A stretch of DNA of 64,000 bases from Branchiostoma floridae. Its lineage: Eukaryota > Chordata > Leptocardii > Amphioxiformes > Branchiostomatidae. The notes below the pieces were generated by a model. The model was given only the letters and a program-made list of their open reading frames with translations. It was not told where the DNA came from and ran no database searches. Shown here piece after piece: positions 24,345 through 37,549 of the stretch. Position 1 is the stretch's first letter. Every line of letters begins with the position of its first letter. The stretch lies in assembly GCF_000003815.2 (NCBI RefSeq), contig NC_049981.1, positions 24,257,675 through 24,321,674 on the forward strand. The letters run 5' to 3'. Both the position numbers and the translations under genes were made by a program.

Positions 24345-26528
24345 TTAAATCCTGCTGCTTTGCTCGTGCTCGTAGTATGTGCCGTCATACACGGGGTGGT
24401 TTATCCTGGTGTTGCCTGCATCCGCCTGCTTAGAGAAGACCTACAGGACATAAAAATAAATTCATATGCGTGTTTACCATTTTTTTTAGCAAGAAAGTAA
24501 ATTTTCCTATCCTAAATTTGTATAAAATACGTATAGTCTATGAAAGTTGTAGTCAGACACGTTATTGTAATATGTTATTTATTCACATCTAGTATACCAT
24601 ACTTCAATCATTGCAAACGTAAACCGAATTCAAACAACACATACAATAACGAAAAAAAACAAAATCTCCAGATCTGTATACAAATTATTCTAACTTTCTG
24701 GCTAGAAGGGAAGTGCATATGGAGGTTAAGTTTAGGTTTATTACCGTAGTTGAGACAACTTCTCCGTCGGCGGCTCCGGTGATGTAGCCTGAAGAGGTGC
24801 CACCCTGGTCACGGGTGAAGACGGTGGTGTGAACTGGTTCCTCATCACGCTATTGATCATGGTGAGGAGAAAGTAAAAAGTCAGGAGAAAGATTAGCGTG
24901 GGAGTTGGTACAAAGGGATCCCGCCTTTTAATCCATGCAATCAAGATAACAAGCTGTATCCTGGAAGACGGACGTCCTTTTGAAGATGAAAGTAATCACA
25001 CAAGAGAGAAAAGATAACCAAATTACGTATCAGATACACGTACGCAGTGCACTGATGTCAACTGGTAGGTAAAACATCAGGGAAGACTTTGAATTCTAAA
25101 TAACGTTATTATGTATTAGATCCTGTGCAAGGAAAAGGCTAAATGCATCTCCTTTGAAATCAAAAGGTAAATTTCTCATGGGCGCTACTTATGAAAATTG
25201 AGTTACCTCCATAGTGAATGCAGCATTGTGGTTGCCCCATTCTTGAGGCGGAATCCGTGTGCTGATGTATTCATGGTAGCCGATGGCTTGTTGTGTTTTG
25301 GTCGTGGACGCAAAGGTTACTCCGTCACTCTTGAGGTCAGGTTTGATATCGGTCCCAAAATCCATAATAGCAAGTTGCGTTTCTAGCTCCCTAATATATA
25401 CCATTTACAAGCATCAATATTCAATGTGAAAGCAAAATTAAGAAATATGACCATCAATTCAATGGAAATGTTATTTGTCACATTTAGTGCCTAAATCTGA
25501 CAAAGCACGTTAGACAGTACAGGCATATGATAGATATAAAAGGGCACAAATTGTATAGTGTAGTTATGAATAAAACTTAAGATAATGTCAATACTCACTG
25601 CTTTTCTGTGAAAACTGTGGTCAATTCCTCTTCTCTAAAGGGAAGGAGAGAAAGAGAGGAAAGACGAGAGGTTGTAAAGGTATGAACTGAATACAATAAT
25701 GCAGGGCTTGACATGTAAGGTGCAAGAACAGGGAAATTGAAACATATGAGTGTGTTTCTGCGAAGCTATAGATAAAGACTTAGTATAATTGTTGGTAATA
25801 CCAGGCGATTTAAGAATTGAATGAGAGATAAAAGAAGTTATCGTTGTTGTATGAATCGTTAACACTTTTCAAACTTACGGCGCGGGCTCTGGTACCGGCT
25901 CAACCAATAACTTGCCTGTAAAGCAACGTAAAGCAAATTGGATCGCCCTGAATCATACTTTGTAATTGTTGACAATGCAGTCGCTCATTTGCAGCTAGAT
26001 TCAAATTAGCTATTCGAAGACCTTGGTATGATCCCCATTGTACAAACATGTTAATTAAGTACAGAATCAGTTCAGTTTATCTCCTTTGATGTGACAACGA
26101 TTTGAAGCTTTGTCCATGTTATCTTTCTTCTAGAAATTGTCAGTTTCATAGTAAGATTTGTACCTCAACTACAACGCTTCGATATTGCATTGATACGTTA
26201 CGAAGTATTACTCACTTTGCATCTTCTTCTTGTACCTAGGAAGGGAAAGAAAAAGACGTGCCATCAAAAAGAAATCCAAGCATTACTAGTACTTCACAGA
26301 TTCATGATAAAAGACTACGTAGAAGCATGTGCATGTAAATGAGTTTCAACTAAAGCACTCAAGACAACAATTATCTGTAGAAGCTGAGACAAAGATGACT
26401 TACCAGTGTCTGCAGTAGCAGAGGAGACACAACAAGAGGAGGAGGGCCAAGAGTAGAAGTGCGGCAAGAGCGATCATGAAGGCCTCCCAGTTACTGAATC
26501 CCTCATAAGCACTGCCAACCTGAGCGCT
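24345..26528 (-). other. Gene A transmembrane and cytoplasmic exons (24-30)
   Basis: Exons in transcript order: 26404-26528 (TM), 26216-26235 (a 20-nt micro-exon), 25879-25915, 25599-25634, 25207-25390, 24745-24849, 24345-24440. The TM exon encodes FSNWEAFMIALAA followed by a Leu-rich core and the stop-transfer motif CYCRHWYKKK. The tail carries QLAIMDFGTD, GEVVSTT and HPVYDGTYYEHE, then SSRI at the C-terminus. S-R-I fits the class I PDZ-ligand pattern (S/T-x-hydrophobic). Stop TAA occupies 24345-24347. Confidence 0.85.
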
Positions 26529-29500
26529 CTGAAATTCAAACAATCAAAATGAATTTTCAGCTAGAGAAGTTTACATAGTCACACACGTATTTGCTCCATA
26601 AACAAAAACATGTTAACAAAATAACACTACAGTTACACCATATTCCACTACAGCAGCGACCACGCTATTTGACACAGCGCGTAACGAAATCGCAGCGTGA
26701 TCGCCGTGAAGTGGAATGGGGCCCAATTGCACTCCCACTCACGCGTGTCCCGGCCGGCGGTGGGCACTCTGGTCGGAGTGTGTTCCAGTCCACTCCATCC
26801 ACGATTCTAGGAGAAATGACCAAAGACGAGGCATAGATATGGTTAACAATAAGTGGAAGTTGCTTTTCGCCAAATTACATTAAAAAAAGCCATACAAAAA
26901 GGGAAAGCATTTGTATAAGATGTCACTGATGGTTACAGAAATATATTCTAAAGTAGACAAATAAACAGTTTACTATTTCTAAGGTTTTATCTACCTCATC
27001 CCCTCTTGAGTCGTTAGCACCATGTTTGTGTTCTCGTCTATAAGATAGTAGCGGACTTGAGATCTGAAAAAGGGGTACAAATGAGGATCAGTTGCATAAT
27101 CATAATTTTGAGGTGTTAAAAAAGCAAGCACTGTGAGACATGAGCTTTTTATGTGCGTTGAACACTGCGTTTGTTCCGTTAAAAACTCACTGCTGTTTGT
27201 TGATGTTTCCCTGGCTGTTTGTGCCATACTGCAGACTCTGGTAGACCACTCTGCGGCCTGTTCGCTCCTCAAGGCGCCTGTAATTAGGACGACAGCTATC
27301 ATTCTGCACGGACCAGTTTAACATTTACAGATCCATTGTTAATATTTACAATCCATTCACCATTAAATAAAAAAAAAGAAGGGATACTCAATGGAAACTT
27401 ATTTAACGTTACTAGATAAATTCGAGGCCAGATCGGCAATGTGCAAACTTAGAATTAGCGCCCACCCCCTTGAAATTGAGAGAGGGCGGTACAAAAAGCT
27501 ACCTGTGGGCGAAAGAACCTGTAACCATTGTATGGCAAAACCGGTGGAAGACGAAATGCATTTTATTTCTAACTGCCTCTCTAACAATCAGGAAAGAAAT
27601 GAGTTATTTGAAGAGGCATGCAAATTCCACAAAAATTTCCAAACGCTTACCGACGAAAACAAAACTATAACGCTGTTAACGTCACATAACCCACGCATCA
27701 TAGAAAAAGTGGGACACTTCGTCTTCCACTGCTTCCAGAAAAGAAGTCAAACCCTAAATACGTAGATTGTTGCTCTCAGCAGTCCATATCATTGATAGAA
27801 TAGTCACTCGTTTACACTTGTCACCATTGTTATCTATACCAAAGTATTTCATTTTATACATGTTTATTATATTTTCTGTATGTCTCATGTTGCAATTAGC
27901 CCTCGGGCAAGAACTTGCAAATAAACTTCTCATTAATGAGCTAATTAAATCAAAATACCTGCAATAAAATATAACAGTCGGACTGAGCTTTTTACGACCT
28001 TATCACTTCTAAACGTCTTCACAACAGCGATGATGAGTATAACTACAGTTTCCTGATTAGTGATCTATTCGAAAAGTCTAAGACAGTTTGCTGCTAGCTT
28101 CTTCCTTACCTCAGACATTCGTGTATCTTAGGTGGCTTCAGTGTATCTGGGCTGGTATCAAACACCGTGCTCAGTCCGTACTGTGACGGTAGCGCGTATG
28201 CCTGTGGGGATTTCAAAAGTCCATGATCTAACTCTGTAACTGGATACACATATTGGAATCTATGTAGTTACATTCTTAAATAGATTAGGCTCTGTTACAC
28301 AATCTTTCGCTGTCGGGGGGTGGGGTGGATATTGTGCCTATTCTCCGATAGCTTGTGGCCATACGCCTCTAAAAGAGGAGAACCATCCCGTTTTCTTGAG
28401 TCACCAAAAAGAGCTCAGGATCCTAAATTAGAGTGAAAATCAGTGAAGCTCATAAAGATTCTCTGTCACCATGGAAACCAGTCATCGCACCATGATAAAA
28501 GCCTAAAGTAAACACACTAGATCAAAGGATTGGGATGTCCCACATTCTCCTGACTATTTTGATGTAGTAAAGCAAGTCATGTTAAACGTGAATGCTTACC
28601 CTAACTTCCGTATCATCGCTTCTCCCAGCGCCGTCCTGAGCTCGCACATTTGCTGTAAAGTAACCATTCTGGTAGTCGTTGAAGAGTTGGTTGGTGTGCA
28701 GTTGGCCTGTTTGGGGGTCCACCCGAAATGCATTAGGCACCTGTTGAAAAGCAAAATCGCATTATAAAACACATATATGCTCACAAAATACATCACATGT
28801 CGCTAGATGGGTAGCGCAGACTGTATTCTTACACAGCCAATTAAAGGGAATCAAATCAATTACAAGAATGTTGTGTATAAGGTAGCTCCTGTGTTAAAAA
28901 AAAAGCAAAAAACTGAGAATGGTATAGAAAATGCTGGACACACAGATTATATCAATTATCCATTATAGATGCTATCTAACAGCTAGTAAATGTGTAGATA
29001 CTCCATAGAATATGTATCTATATAACACTATGACAAATGATTCAGACTTACCGGTCTACTCTGTTCCCCTGTTATGTCATTCCTGTTGGCAATGAACTCT
29101 GCTGATGTGATGCTGTACGTGATCTCACTGTTAACCCCTGCATCGGCGTCCAATGCCTATAGAGGAGAAGAAACGAAGATGTTTACTGCAGTAAGGTACC
29201 GAATGTATTGGGATTTGCAATCACTGTGGTGCTATATATGTCGAAGATGAAGAACGCTGACCTGTAAACAATTGTCTCGATCATGCTATAAACATCAAAG
29301 GATGCATCTGGCCTCGGTCCGGACGCGTTTTATTTGTGTCTCAAGGACAGACAGCTTTGTTCTACCCATGCGCGATTGAACACATTAATACCATTATATT
29401 ATGGCACGGATAAGATGGCTCAAGTTGGAGGTGGTTGCCAAAAGACAGACATACAACAATACAAAGTTGCTCAGAAAGAACAATTCTACTACATTCAGCC

Positions 29501-31399
29501 CATTGTCAAGTAAACATAGAACGTTATCTTTATATTCAATTGATATAACTGCTGGCCTTATACAATAAACTAAAGCACAAGTCCTCATTCAGTGATTATC
29601 TTTCATTAGTTTCCTATTTTCTAGTAATAGTTATAACTGAATAAAAAAATAAGTACATCTCACCTGGACCTGAGTTATTGGTCTGTCGAATGTAATATCA
29701 GCTGGTATTCCTGATAAACAGATAATACATATGTTCATGGTGTGTTATTGTACAGAGACGCACTCAAAATGTGTTATCTATTTCACAAATTTGTTGTTTG
29801 GTATGGTTCGATAAATAAGTATTTTACCTGCATAGTACACCTTTGTTGGGAATGTTGGGTTGTTGTCGTTCATGTCATTTATGGTGATCAGAGCCTTGCT
29901 TAGGGTGGCGTCGTTATCGTCGTATGCAATCGGCCCCGCAGGACAAGCCGAACCCTGAAAGTTAAATCAACACTCAGTGTATACTCAAAGTTTAATCAAA
30001 ACTACAATACCATTATACATAATGGACCTGGACCAGCGTGCACTCACGTGCACTCACGTGCCTATTGTGAAGGCATTTTTGGTCCTACAAGAAAAAAAAA
30101 ATCTTTGTGGTTTCATGATTTTGATAGTGATGAATGGGTGTTACCGTTGGTACTTTCTTGATGACAAGTTCGTACAGAGCCATTATCTCTCTGTCCGGCT
30201 GCGCTACCACGGTCACCAAGCCAGTGGACTTGTCTACAGCAAACGTGCTGTTTGTGTTTCCACCTAGTATGGAAAAAAACGTTATCGTGTTTAGATGCAT
30301 GAAATTGTATAATATTATTTAAAGGAACACTTTATTTTCCATCTACTACGCAAAACATTTGAGCAATACTCCTCGTCTTCTTTGCAAGTTTTCCTTGTGC
30401 GACTAATATTACATGTACGTACAATCAAACCGGTTCATAGGAACCTTGTTCAATACGCCTCAGTCTTTTCACAAACAGTTATGACAAGCTTCTTCAATTC
30501 AGATTGCTACATGATTTCATGATATTTCATACAGATTAGATCAAATGGATTGTTTCAAACGCATGTGCCTTATAGATATATCTGCATGCATCTATTTGCA
30601 CATAGTAAAACCAAACGTAGAACACAGTCAGTGATTTATAGTTACATAACTAATGTACAAAACTTTTAGTTTCAACATACCTACAATACAGTAGTCTACA
30701 GCGGTCTCCCCGTCCCTCCTGACTGTCCCAACAGTGGTGCCGGGTGAGGAGTTCTCAGTCACATCCAGATTAAAGATCCTGTTGCTGCTCTCCTGGCAAG
30801 ACATAGACAACACTGACATCATTTTAGGCTGATTTCCAAACACACATCTTTCAAGAATGATATGATAAAACCATTCATTGCGTTCTAAATATCATTTACA
30901 GAAAGACATTGAATTTTTTTAAATATTTTTTTCTATTGAATCCCATACTGCACTTAACTTAATCTCACATTTTCTACTTGGCTTTTTTAACATATGAGAC
31001 TTACTTTAGAAGCACTCAATTGGAATCTTTCCATCTAAACGAGTCTGTCAATATCTAATTATTTGTCAGACCCAGAGTACAGATGGTGCTTGATATTGTT
31101 GACTTACTGGAGCGTCTTTGATGTTGATGACTACAGGAACAGACACTTGCTGAGGGCTTCCACCTTCAGGGAGAAACTCCGTTGCCTGAACCTAATAAAA
31201 GTCGACATTACGGTACGTGACATAGATAATTTTGGTGACGGGCCTTATGTAAAGCAGATACCTAGATATATCAGCATTACCCAGAAACAAATTTTGCTAA
31301 TAGTAGATTGATCAATATAAAGATTAGATTAGACAGACAGACAGATAGATAGATAGACATATAGATACATAAGATATGCTATATTAGATATGTGGATAA

Positions 31400-31432
<33 letters not shown>

Positions 31433-32912
31433 CCTAAAATGGATAAGAGGATCTAACGAGATTAATATTAAGTATAGTTAAAAAATCATACCCTTATGGC
31501 GATCTGGTGGTTGGGCGTTGTCTCATAATCCAGCTGAGATGGATCACTGACCAGCAGGTTGACGATAGCCTGTCCTCCCAGCACTATTTTGGGCTCGATG
31601 TCAAAGACGTTGTTTGGGTCATTAATGACACTTAGGTTGAACAGGTTGTTGGGTAGCTGTTCATGAAAAAGTAGTTAGAATAGAAAATAACATCAGAAAG
31701 CAAGTTTCATATGAAGTTTTAAATGATATAATACTGCTGAAGTATAGAAATATACGGATCTCTATTATCTACACTAACAAATATATGAAGCAATTTCACT
31801 TTGTATGGTTCTATAAAGCTGTTTCATGAAGCTGATTAGATGGCTTGATATGACGTCTAAAATGATTAAATGGCGTCGATAAGTAATTGTTATAGCTACA
31901 AATGGCCGTACAGAAGAAGGGAGGTCAACATCATGTACTGTTTACAAAAAGAATATTGGAGGTACCGACTATCAGCTTATATTGAGATACAACAGCTACA
32001 AATTACATCGTTATACAAAGCAAATGAAGCTGGAAGCTGCAATGTCCCCGGCCTTTAATAGCAATGCCTAAGGAAATCAATGCGGCTTAGATTTGTAATC
32101 GGTGCTTACTGTATCCTTGTCCGACACTGTCATCCTGAGACGAGGCAGAGGTGTGTCCACCGCTGGGTTCTCTGTGATTTCTACATTGTAGGCTTGCTGG
32201 TTGAACTCGGGTAGGTTGTCGTTGGCGTCTGTAACTCGAATGATCACAACTACTTCGCTGGACTGCTCCGGGTTCGAAACTGTTCCATCCGGTTTGTACT
32301 CGGTCCCCTGTATAATGATTACCATGTACAGCAAGTTATGCTTGGTATATTTTGGTGACAATCAATCAGTACCCTCCTGGCTAGTTTTCCTCAAGTCTCT
32401 AACATAAATACACATGAAATCTTCGAACAGCTAGATTGATGTCAGGCCAATACACCAGAGACAAGAGACCAGAAGTATCATCAGCTACACATGTCACTTA
32501 TTTATTCTGGGGATTAGAATTATGCACCTTTATTTTCAGAATGAAGACTCCAGGCGTGGTGATGGCAAAGATGTTTGGTGCCTCCCTGTCCAGGGCTTTG
32601 TTCAGAGTCAGCCTTCCATTGGTGGTACCGACGTTGAAATAGTTCGAAGGATCTGAAAATGTGTAAATGAATATCTAGAACTTAACAAATGTCGTTTCAT
32701 AAATCGGTCAATGGATCTGTTAGCGAATTTATCAATAACTCAATCAAGTACTGTAGTCAGATTTCAGTGGTTTATAACCCAGATTATGAAATATTTCTTT
32801 GAAGTGCGATCTGTTTTCTAAATAAGGGACAATTGTGTATGACAAGAATTATCATAAACATACACGCATATTCACATACACTCACACACAAACACACACA
32901 CACACACACATA

Positions 32913-32986
<74 letters not shown>

Positions 32987-35900
32987 TAAAAACGCATAAA
33001 CACAAACCTATACCTTCATTTTCCATGGTGGCAATAAGTCACTTACCCCCACTGACAAGTTCGTAGCGAACAGAGTTTGTTCTGGACCTGTCGCCATCTA
33101 AACCCTGAACTGTGAGAACGGTAGCGCCCTGACGGAAAACAGAAAACATTTCATTCATCTGAACATCCTGTCCCCAAAAAATGCAACGTTATGAAAAACA
33201 AGTTTTTCATCTTTAAGGCATTGTATGTAACTTTGACATTGTTGGTGGGTTATCAAATAATACCTTAAATAAATTGAGTATGTCCTTTGAATTATATCTT
33301 TAAGAATGTATGGTAATTCTAATTACCAATCGACTGCTGGGATCTCCTTCTTTGATTGACACGTCATAGGGCTCCCCGAGCCAAACGGGAGACCTGTTCT
33401 GTACGTCATTCACCGCCACAAACACGTCCACGGAGGTCGATAGGGACGGGGTTCCGCCATCCTGGAAACAAAGGCAACTTGGTACATTTTCTTTGTTCAT
33501 ATATTTTCATGACGCATAAGAGGCGTTTCCACTGAAAGTTCAACTTTTTTTTCTTATTTGACAAATATTCGGAAAAATTATCTCGGTAAGGTGAAAATGT
33601 CTTTACCACCTAATTACATAAAATCTTACTTCAATTCTATCTTCAATTCTTCTGCATTGATAAATTAACTGCCGAAATATCATGATACGTATGAATAAAT
33701 GGCGATTAGCATGTTTCAAGATATCGTCTTACAGTTGCTTGCACGGTGACAGCGTATGCCGTTTCAGTCTCCGTTTCGATGTTCGTCCTGTCCTTCAGTG
33801 TTATCCATCCACTCACTGAATCGATGTCAAACGACTCCGTGTTCTATGCATATATGGGGAAATGTAGGCATAGTTTTCACTTATCATTTTTTTTTAAAAG
33901 GCCTTTATGTGTTAGAAGGCTACACTCTTCTCAACGTAATGATGTTAATACCAAAAACAGACTTACTAAGATTCTAACTAGTAAGTACTGTAAGACTTAC
34001 TGCCTGACAGGCATTTTTGGCTGTCCAAAAATTTTCGTTCTTGAAGTAGCGCAGCAGCCAGAAAACTTTAAAATCTCCACATATAGATTGTAAACTATTC
34101 AAATAATTATCATCATCGTTCAAAGAAACGATACACTGGCAAGAAAAGCTACTACAAGACGACTTGAAGTAAACCAACCGAAGTTAGATGGAAATTGATG
34201 GCACCATTGGCTCCACTGTCTACGTCAGTAGCTGAAACTTGAAAGATGGACGTCCCAAGATCTGCATTCTGTCGGGATAGAAAATCATTAGTGCGATCAA
34301 TTGGCATCTAGTCACATAAAACCATTGAAAAGAGTCTAGAGTAAGTGTCATACAATGTCTTACAATATTCATTTTGTGGCCAAAGCAAGGTGGCAGACTA
34401 TGCAAAAGGGATTAAAGAGACACCTACCTCGCTGACACTGGTTTCATATGGTGTGTTTTGAAACTGCGGCGAGTTGTCATTGTAATCAACGACATTGACA
34501 TGAATATCGCTGTAGGTGATCTTTAATTTGAAACAAAAGATAAGGAATACGTCAGCTCTATTAGAAAGGGAAATCCCCAGCCTCTCCACTAAAACGATAC
34601 ATGTTGCTCACCTGATCGAGTGGCTGAAGTTTTTTTATAATCATTGTTATAAACATGCGACCACAATGTATTGATTACAAACGATAATCTTTATCAAAAC
34701 AATTGACAAAATAACAATTACATATTCTAAACACTTGATTCGGACGTTGTAACATTACTGTTGTAACAATGTTTGTTCGAGGGCACCATGTTTTCTCAAC
34801 TTCTGGCGCATTTCGCACCGAACCTTTTTTTTGTCAGTGCATTCCGCCGACGGTGTATTCTGCATCATCCTCGGTCCCAGCCCTGCCGCGGGTCGGATCA
34901 CTCTCCGGCCTTCTGCCGCGGTCGGGCTGGGACCACGAGTGACACGGAATACACCATGTTGTATTTCATATTTATCTAAAACGTCTGACCGTTTTCGAGA
35001 TCAGAGTCAGTTGCTTGAGTAATTGCTGTTTGGCGTATCGTATAACCTGGATGTCTAACTTTCATCGACGTATAATGTCATATTTTTAACCGATATCTCC
35101 AGACATGCAGTGCAGTGCTTGGTGAATTATAATAAATTGACAAAAAGACGTGCAAAACAAACCTCGTGTCCTCCAACTCCGTCACGTATAGTTAGGGCAA
35201 ATGTGACAATTGGGTTTGTCTGAAAAAAAGACGCATAGGAATACTTGTTAAAAGCACACAGCCGGCACATGTCCCCGTAATCAAAATATTGCAAGCGAAC
35301 AATCCTCATCTAAAAAATCACAGCAAGTTCAGGACACGAGGAATCAAAATTTGAAGTTCTAGGGTAGTTCTATATAATGTAACAATTACTCATAACCAAA
35401 CTTGTACTTTGCTTCACTGCCTGAGCTACCGACAGACAAGCAAACGAGTAAGCTAAAAATGAACAGAATGACGTTACTGAAAATTTAACTTTCTTTGGAA
35501 AGGTGAAAATTGATATAGCTCACCTCACGATCCAAAATCTTGGCCACCGTTATATCTCCCAGACTTTCCCGTTGAGCATTTAACCCGACATCGGTTATGC
35601 TGAAGGAGTCTCCAGTGATGAAAAACTGCAGAGGATTTCCGTCCGGATCTCTAGCACGGACTTGGAAAATTGTTGCACCTGAAATGAAATTATAATTGCA
35701 AATAAACAAGTAGAATATGTCGCATCTGATGAGGTTAATATCAGTGGAGTACATTTCATAATAAACGTTGTTATTATGGATAAGTATATACTAGTCATCT
35801 AATATCAAATTCTACTGCAGTATTTTACACACAGCAGGCCATGTGGTCCATTTAAGCGGTGAAATTCATCATGATCTCATTACTATATATCTTATGAAAG

Positions 35901-37549
35901 CTTAACACTTGATCAGGGTTTTGCTGCGTGTGGAATGTTTCATTGGATTCAGGTTTTACGGCAAAAATCTTAATGTCGTAATATTATATTAAAGCAGCAT
36001 GCATTGCTGTATATGTTAAAACATTTAGTCAAAAGATATTTCTTAAGCCATTTCCAGGGACCTATAAATGTACTGTGCTCGGTTTGGACATTGACAACTT
36101 ACCAACTGGAGTATTCTCAGAGATCTGTTTGCCGTTGAGTTCGGTCTCGACGTTTAGGAACTCAGGGGGCTGTACACTCACTAAAATGACATGACGGTTT
36201 TGATAAAAGACGAAACTTTCTTAGGAGTATACGGCTCACATTTTCAACGACCACTGTCGCCTTCTTCGGAATCGGTCAGTTGAATAACCAATAACTTCAG
36301 AATGTAAACGGCTCGTTCTCATTTAAATGTAAAAAAATGCTGTCGTCTGACTTTGGGACTTCATATGCAGCAAATTTTAGACAAAATCACTGGTTCCTAC
36401 GTTTTAAAAAGATGCACCACAACATTCATATTGGTTGATGGCTTGGAAGATTATCATAGCCACGGGTGGGATTTCACCCCCTAAAAATTGGCTGTCGCCT
36501 GAGAAGACACGAAGAATGCAAATAGTTGCCCCAAATGTTACAATTCAGTTCCCAGAATGACCGTTCGGCAGGTAAAACCGGCTACCCAGGCACTTTGCCC
36601 GATCACGTCAGATCGCTACTGTCACTGATCTTGGAGGCTGTGTGAGGTGGTTTATGCCTGTGGCCAAATTCGGTAACAAACGTTAACATCACGAGTGCGA
36701 TGGTTGCCAGAAAACAGGGTAAAGTCTAGTGTTGTAACAAATTAAACGTTACCGGTAACGTTTGTTACCTGCCCTGTAATACATTACCAATGGGGTCGAA
36801 AATAATACGTTACCATTTTTTGCTAGCTATTGTTAAAAGAGAAATTTTCCTAAACAACCAGGTAGTTTTCACTGAAAATAAATCCGATCTATTTTTCGAC
36901 CAAAGAAATCGACCGACGAAATCAGAACACTGGGCAGATCACGTAATAGCAAGACAACGTGTCTGTAACTCGAGTTTATATACATGTACGTTCTGAAGTG
37001 ATGGGTCATTATTGATTATGAAGAAGGCGTCAGTGGCGGTTGAAAATTTGACCCGTGTATACCTTATTAAAACAGAATGAAAGAAAGAACAAGGAGGAAT
37101 GGCAAAGACTTGTGATGGAGACAACCATGGTCCCCGACCCTCTTGACGAGGATAGGACTAGGTGAGGTGACGTGATACCTTATATTGGAAGAAATATTAC
37201 GGTACCATAGTACTATCATTACTACCTACAAAGATAAGCTTTAATATGACATTTTGGTTTCATCAATATCGACAGTGAACATGAACAAATACATATATAT
37301 ACTTTGACATCAGAGACATTTGAATTTTATAACAAAAATAACAGAAGTGCATTGTCCTAGTATATTAAAAAGTTACTCTCTAGAAATATGATAGATAGTT
37401 TAGCCGGTTAGAATTCAACAGCGTCTCGTTATAGAATTGATGCAGTCCATTATCTTAAAGCTTTGTTTCAAACATAAGCAACAACTTACCTGTTACACCT
37501 ACGCAGGTGATCAGCACAATAAACAGCCGCGTGGTCGTCATGTCTGCAT
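24345..37549 (-). CDS. Cadherin gene A: six-repeat transmembrane cadherin, 996 aa, 30 coding exons
   Basis: A single-pass cadherin reconstructed from splice sites; the exon phases are consistent throughout and the total is 2991 nt (996 aa plus stop). The start ATG at 37541 opens a signal peptide (MTTTRLFIVLITCVGV). Six cadherin repeats follow: EC1 about 20-131, EC2 132-237, EC3 238-360, EC4 361-475, EC5 476-586 and EC6 587-692. Calcium motifs include DYNDN (126-130), DANDN (353-357), DMNDN (579-583) and LDRE-type motifs. Residues 693-796 form a membrane-adjacent domain with conserved Cys. The TM helix is about 812-834, and the cytoplasmic tail is about 160 aa ending SSRI. Cadherins of this type mediate calcium-dependent adhesion at the cell surface. 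The membrane-adjacent domain and PDZ-like end recall CDH23/PCDH15, but I do not claim orthology. Gene B is its tandem paralogue. Confidence 0.9.
27380..27950 (+). mobile_element. Truncated non-LTR retrotransposon (LINE) 3' fragment
   Basis: An intronic insertion, antisense to gene A, between its exons 20 and 21. The open frame at 27391-27765 encodes the C-terminal end of a LINE polyprotein. It has the RLRISxHxLEIExGRY-type segment followed by a Cys-His motif (CNHC, later H and C in FISNC). It contains no reverse transcriptase core. The 3' tail shares a near-identical block (GCAATTAGCCCTCGGGCA) with 41.73 kb, so both come from one family. Confidence 0.65.
31325..31433. repeat. (GATA)n microsatellite in a gene A intron
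   Basis: Runs of GACA and GATA tetranucleotides at about 31330-31362 and 31402-31432, separated by A+T-rich sequence. They lie between gene A exons 12 and 13. Confidence 0.85.
32877..32985. repeat. (CA)n microsatellite in a gene A intron
   Basis: Long CA dinucleotide array between gene A exons 9 and 10. The His/Thr and Cys/Val open frames over it are artefacts. Confidence 0.9.
34852..34955. repeat. GC-rich palindrome in a gene A intron
   Basis: Arms of about 40 bp (34852-34900 and 34913-34955) are inverted copies built around GGTCCCAGCCC and GGGCTGGGACC, outer ends GGTGTATTC/GAATACACC. This is much more G+C rich than the surrounding intron (between exons 4 and 5). It could be a short DNA element or form a stable hairpin in the transcript. 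Confidence 0.6.
36744..36763. repeat. Perfect 20-bp palindrome
   Basis: AAACGTTACCGGTAACGTTT reads identically on both strands. It lies in the first coding-region intron of gene A. Related GTTAC/GTAAC words recur within 100 bp on either side. Function unknown. Confidence 0.5.

Larger units (their letters stand above)
26743..37549 (-). other. Gene A ectodomain exon map (exons 1-23)
   Basis: Coding exons in transcript order: 37490-37541 (exon extends to 37549), 36103-36180, 35524-35678, 35163-35219, 34428-34520, 34179-34268, 33733-33843, 33327-33461, 33047-33128, 32528-32652, 32110-32307, 31492-31656, 31108-31191, 30681-30792, 30145-30263, 29828-29954, 29664-29710, 29052-29156, 28600-28740, 28110-28201, 27191-27277, 26995-27063, 26743-26806. 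All introns are GT-AG. EC5 has a Cys pair (DYCIVGG and SACPAGP) that is conserved in gene B and may form a disulfide. The EC2-EC3 and EC4-EC5 linkers lack the standard DxNDN motif. Confidence 0.85.

Noticed and set aside
28596-28796. 66-codon minus frame over gene A exon 19
   Set aside because: It is in the wrong frame; the phase fixed by neighbouring exons gives a cadherin repeat instead.
31325-31433. GATA array as a CRISPR-like or regulatory array
   Set aside because: It is a simple tetranucleotide microsatellite without spacers, in an animal intron.
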